From Lethocerus indicus (taxonomy: Eukaryota > Arthropoda > Insecta > Hemiptera > Belostomatidae), in contig JACDQD010000005.1 of NCBI GenBank assembly GCA_019843655.1, positions 11,187,575 to 11,251,574 of the forward strand: DNA of 64,000 bases, given 5' to 3'. Position numbers and translations under genes: made by a program. The notes below the pieces were generated by a model. The model did no database searches. It was not told the DNA's origin and worked only from the letters and a program-made list of their open reading frames with translations. This document shows, piece after piece, positions 61,371 through 64,000 of this stretch. Within the stretch, counting starts at the first letter, position 1. Every line of letters starts with the position of its first letter.

Positions 61371-63745
61371 CATTGCATTAGTAAAACTACTATTTAGCTA
61401 TCCGACAGGTAATCATGGAACGGCTTACACCTCGAATGGAATTATTACTACATTTTTATGTCTATAACATTATGACTCAAATAAAAGCGACCGTAACAAA
61501 ATCATTTGGTACTAAGCTATACCGGATTCCTGGTTTCGGTGGCTTTGTAACACTGTCGCTCTCGACTGGCACGAGATATTAAGATCTATCTAAAAATAAA
61601 TCAAATATATTTTCCGCATATTTAGAGGGTCCATACGGTTGATATAAATTGCGAATGTATAGGGGAGGAAACCAATTTATTATCGGAATGGCTGTTTAGC
61701 TGTGGGTCTTCAGTTCCTGGCCTCTGGCCTCCGAATCCCCGTACAGGTGTCTTACTGTTAATCCTCCCCCTCCTCGGCCGGTGCCTGCGCACCCCCCGCA
61801 CTAATACCCCGGACGGCCTCAATAAATAACGCGGGCTAATGCCCAATTACCGGCGGACCTATTGAAAATAAATCCGGGCCGCGGTCGGCCCCAACCCTCC
61901 TGATTTATACAGGAGTCCGTCCCGGGACAAGGGCACGGGACGGGTCCCCGTTTTCGTATCGTGGAATTGGGCCCGCTAAGCCGCAAGGCCGTAAATTTCG
62001 GGACTCGGGCCTCGTAATTAAGGCGCATTTCGCGGTATCCTGTTTATAAATATCGGCGTTAAATCCTCCCCGTATCCCGTATCCGACTTGCCGCCGGATG
62101 ATATATTCCCGACTTTAGACAGGACACACGGATGTCGCCCGGAAATTTAGTCGATACCCGTCTCGGGTGTTTTATGGACCTTCTTGAGGTTCATTCACAG
62201 TAAGTAAAGAGACAAAAATCACAAGAAGAATTATTGTAGCGTGTCCGTTTTCAAAATTATTCCTGGATTATGAACCTTTCGACCTAACCGGGGGCAGAAT
62301 CGATTATAACTTCCCCTCTGGTTAAATAAAAGTCTTAGTTTTGGAGCAGGATATTAGACGAGCCGAACGATTCGGTCTGTCCAATCAATGGCCGGTCGAT
62401 TAATTCTCGTCAACGTTTGTCTTCTTCGAACGGGCCCGTAGTCACAGGATCACTTGAAAGGTTCCGCAAACGGGACACGGCCGATATAGCAGCCCACCCT
62501 CCCCCAACCATGCCCCGTCATTAGGACTACATTCTAACGTCGCCGCCTCCAATTTGTCAACCGCCAAGGCCGCCCCGATAAGCCTTAATTGGTGTCTTTC
62601 AACCGTGTAACCAATCTTGTTTTGTATCCTTTTCTATGTTTTATGTTGTAACCGTCTTTTATGTTTATTTTACCGGCGGTAACATAACTCACCATCATTT
62701 CCCCTCGTTCCCGAAAGCGGTATTGTTCAGTCGTCTAATATTGGGATACGCTGTCGTATACCCCGGGACACCACTTGTGTACCCCGACTCCCGAGCTTGA
62801 GGTAGAACAACTGAAAATTATTGGACTGGATCCCGAATCGTAATAATGTGCACAAATTGAATATTACTCTATCTGAATTCCCTCAGGTTTCTCAACAATT
62901 TGTAAAAGGAAAATATCAAAGTGAGCTCACGACGGTGCTATGACAGTGTTTAACATTTCCTATTTTTTTTTCAACTTCCAGTTGTGCCCCTGAAATTCCA
63001 TGTTGTCCGGCATGATTTTCCTCTAATGGCCTGACATCATGAAGGGGTTGTCGGAGCTTGAGTTACAATAGAAAATCGCCACAGCGGGGAATTATGCGTT
63101 TCCTGGGCGCTTGTTAGTTCCAACTGATTTATATCCTTTTTGACTTCCTTTGTTCGACCTCGAGGCGCACCGGGTTCGATACATTTAGGTATCGTATTAT
63201 TCCGATAAAATAGGTTACCTCGGTACCGTTGGTTGGAGACAGCGGCCGATAGACCGGTGGGGCTCCGTTAGTAATTTAAATGTCGTCTTCAACAGTTTGG
63301 TCCATGAATCACAGAAACAGCGCCATCCCCGGAGTTATTTACGGTCGTTTGCCCTACGCCACGAGGAGTGTATAATAGCGTCGTTTTATAATTAAAAACA
63401 TCCGCACTCTCTTCTCACCCGAAGTCATGAATACGTTATTTATCCGGCGGATTTATTATTTGGTCGCCGAACGGCCGCAGTACTCGGACGGGCCGAGGAG
63501 AAATAAGCCGTCGGTTCCGTTTGTAATTACAGAGCCGTGTGCCATCTTTCGCGCGAGGGATATGCAAATTGAATCGGCTCCATTGTCAGCGGGCCTATGA
63601 CTAATGGCGGCTGTGATAAGAAAAAATTGGTTTTGGAAATAACGACGGGCCCCTAAAACCCGTCGCCGGACGAGCAATTATTCAACGCGCCGCCCATTGA
63701 AATTCCGTTGAGGCAGTTTATGATAATTTTCGTTTTGTTGTCCAG

Positions 63746-63888
63746 TCCTAGACAATGTCTGAAAATATCTACGCTAACTAATCTAATGAACAGTTTGGGA
63801 CAGGAAGAGATAAGTGGAAGAAGATTATGCGTGGTTATGATGGCTCTTGGAGTAAAATCTCGATTATTACTTGTGCAATATATAAGGT
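63746..63888 (+). CDS. Very weak candidate exon, unknown
   Basis: An acceptor-like TTTTGTTGTCCAG (AG at 63744-63745) opens into about 47 codons of open frame, including QCLKISTLTNLMNSLGQEE and RRLCVVMMALG, before a possible donor (AAG then GTCTTT) near 63889. The middle loosely resembles the helical segment and LCV motif that follow later in NTAN1, but similarity is low. The entry phase does not fit directly after the known second exon (one base left over), so another exon would be needed between. Most likely chance. Confidence 0.12.
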
Positions 63889-64000
63889 CTTTCTAATAAA
63901 CAATTCAGAGGAAGTTGAGAATTATTCCGCGTTTCAAATCGTCGAGTTTTCCCATACAACGAATGCCATTTGCTAGATTCTTACCGTCGAAATTCACGTA

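Larger units (their letters stand above)
58196..64000 (+). other. NTAN1 intron 2 (start) and downstream sequence
   Basis: After the GTGAGC donor no exon matching the next NTAN1 segment is found, so the intron probably exceeds 5.8 kb. It contains fold-back copy 3, GT/GC, CTC and AT microsatellites, a core-repeat fragment near 61323 and several CpG-rich blocks (58210-58440, 60760-61030, 61700-62120, 62380-62600). An acceptor-like CAACTTCCAG at 62981 leads to an early stop in every frame. A possible exon at 63746 is listed separately. Confidence 0.6.

Noticed and set aside
62976..63040. Strong acceptor-like site (TTTCAACTTCCAG) as a possible third NTAN1 exon
   Set aside because: In the required phase the frame stops after about 18 codons and the peptide does not resemble the segment following the RHTG motif in NTAN1.

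Overview
The window reads as nuclear DNA of an arthropod, probably an insect, and is mostly non-coding. Three things point this way. The two coding exons that can be recognised are separated by a spliceosomal intron with normal GT-AG borders. The only autonomous transposon that leaves readable coding sequence is a Jockey-type LINE, a group found mainly in arthropods. A mariner-type terminal repeat is also present. Operon-like gene packing, rRNA and tRNA genes, and CRISPR arrays were not seen. Base composition is a mosaic: CpG-rich, GC-rich blocks of a few hundred bases (for example around 450-640, 7740-7990, 22140-22600, 42900-43300, 45200-45600 and 61750-62100) alternate with AT-rich stretches.

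The one gene I can name is NTAN1, protein N-terminal asparagine amidohydrolase, on the + strand near the right end. Its first coding exon is at 56904-57090 and the second at 58130-58195. Both are phase 1, the join keeps the frame, and the second exon carries the invariant GSDD-x-TTC catalytic-cysteine motif. The remaining exons must lie beyond a second intron that runs for at least 5.8 kb, most likely past the window edge. The 56 kb upstream contains no coding exon I can defend; the many open frames there look like chance frames in GC-rich or repetitive DNA.

The best-supported structures elsewhere are repeats. (1) At 5352-6300 an element with inverted termini carries an internal array of 70-71 bp monomers. 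The array starts inverted, flips, and has a higher-order two-monomer pattern; a lone end of the same family lies at 56391-56447. (2) A fold-back (long inverted arm) family has copies at 10603-10872, 56542-56795 and 58630-59085, the last two on either side of the known NTAN1 exons. A short core of this family also recurs in degenerate copies elsewhere. (3) A 235 bp MITE at 10873-11107 is inserted in the first fold-back copy with a TA target duplication. (4) A 5'-truncated Jockey-type LINE at 14649-14993 has an intact C-terminal frame, a poly-A tail and a perfect 13 bp target-site duplication. (5) A mariner-like end lies at 18392-18428. (6) A diverged tandem duplication of about 200 bp lies at 35235-35702, and many dinucleotide tracts are scattered throughout.

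No new defence, biosynthetic or signalling system is visible. The most unusual item is the inverted-terminus element with its nested, higher-order satellite.
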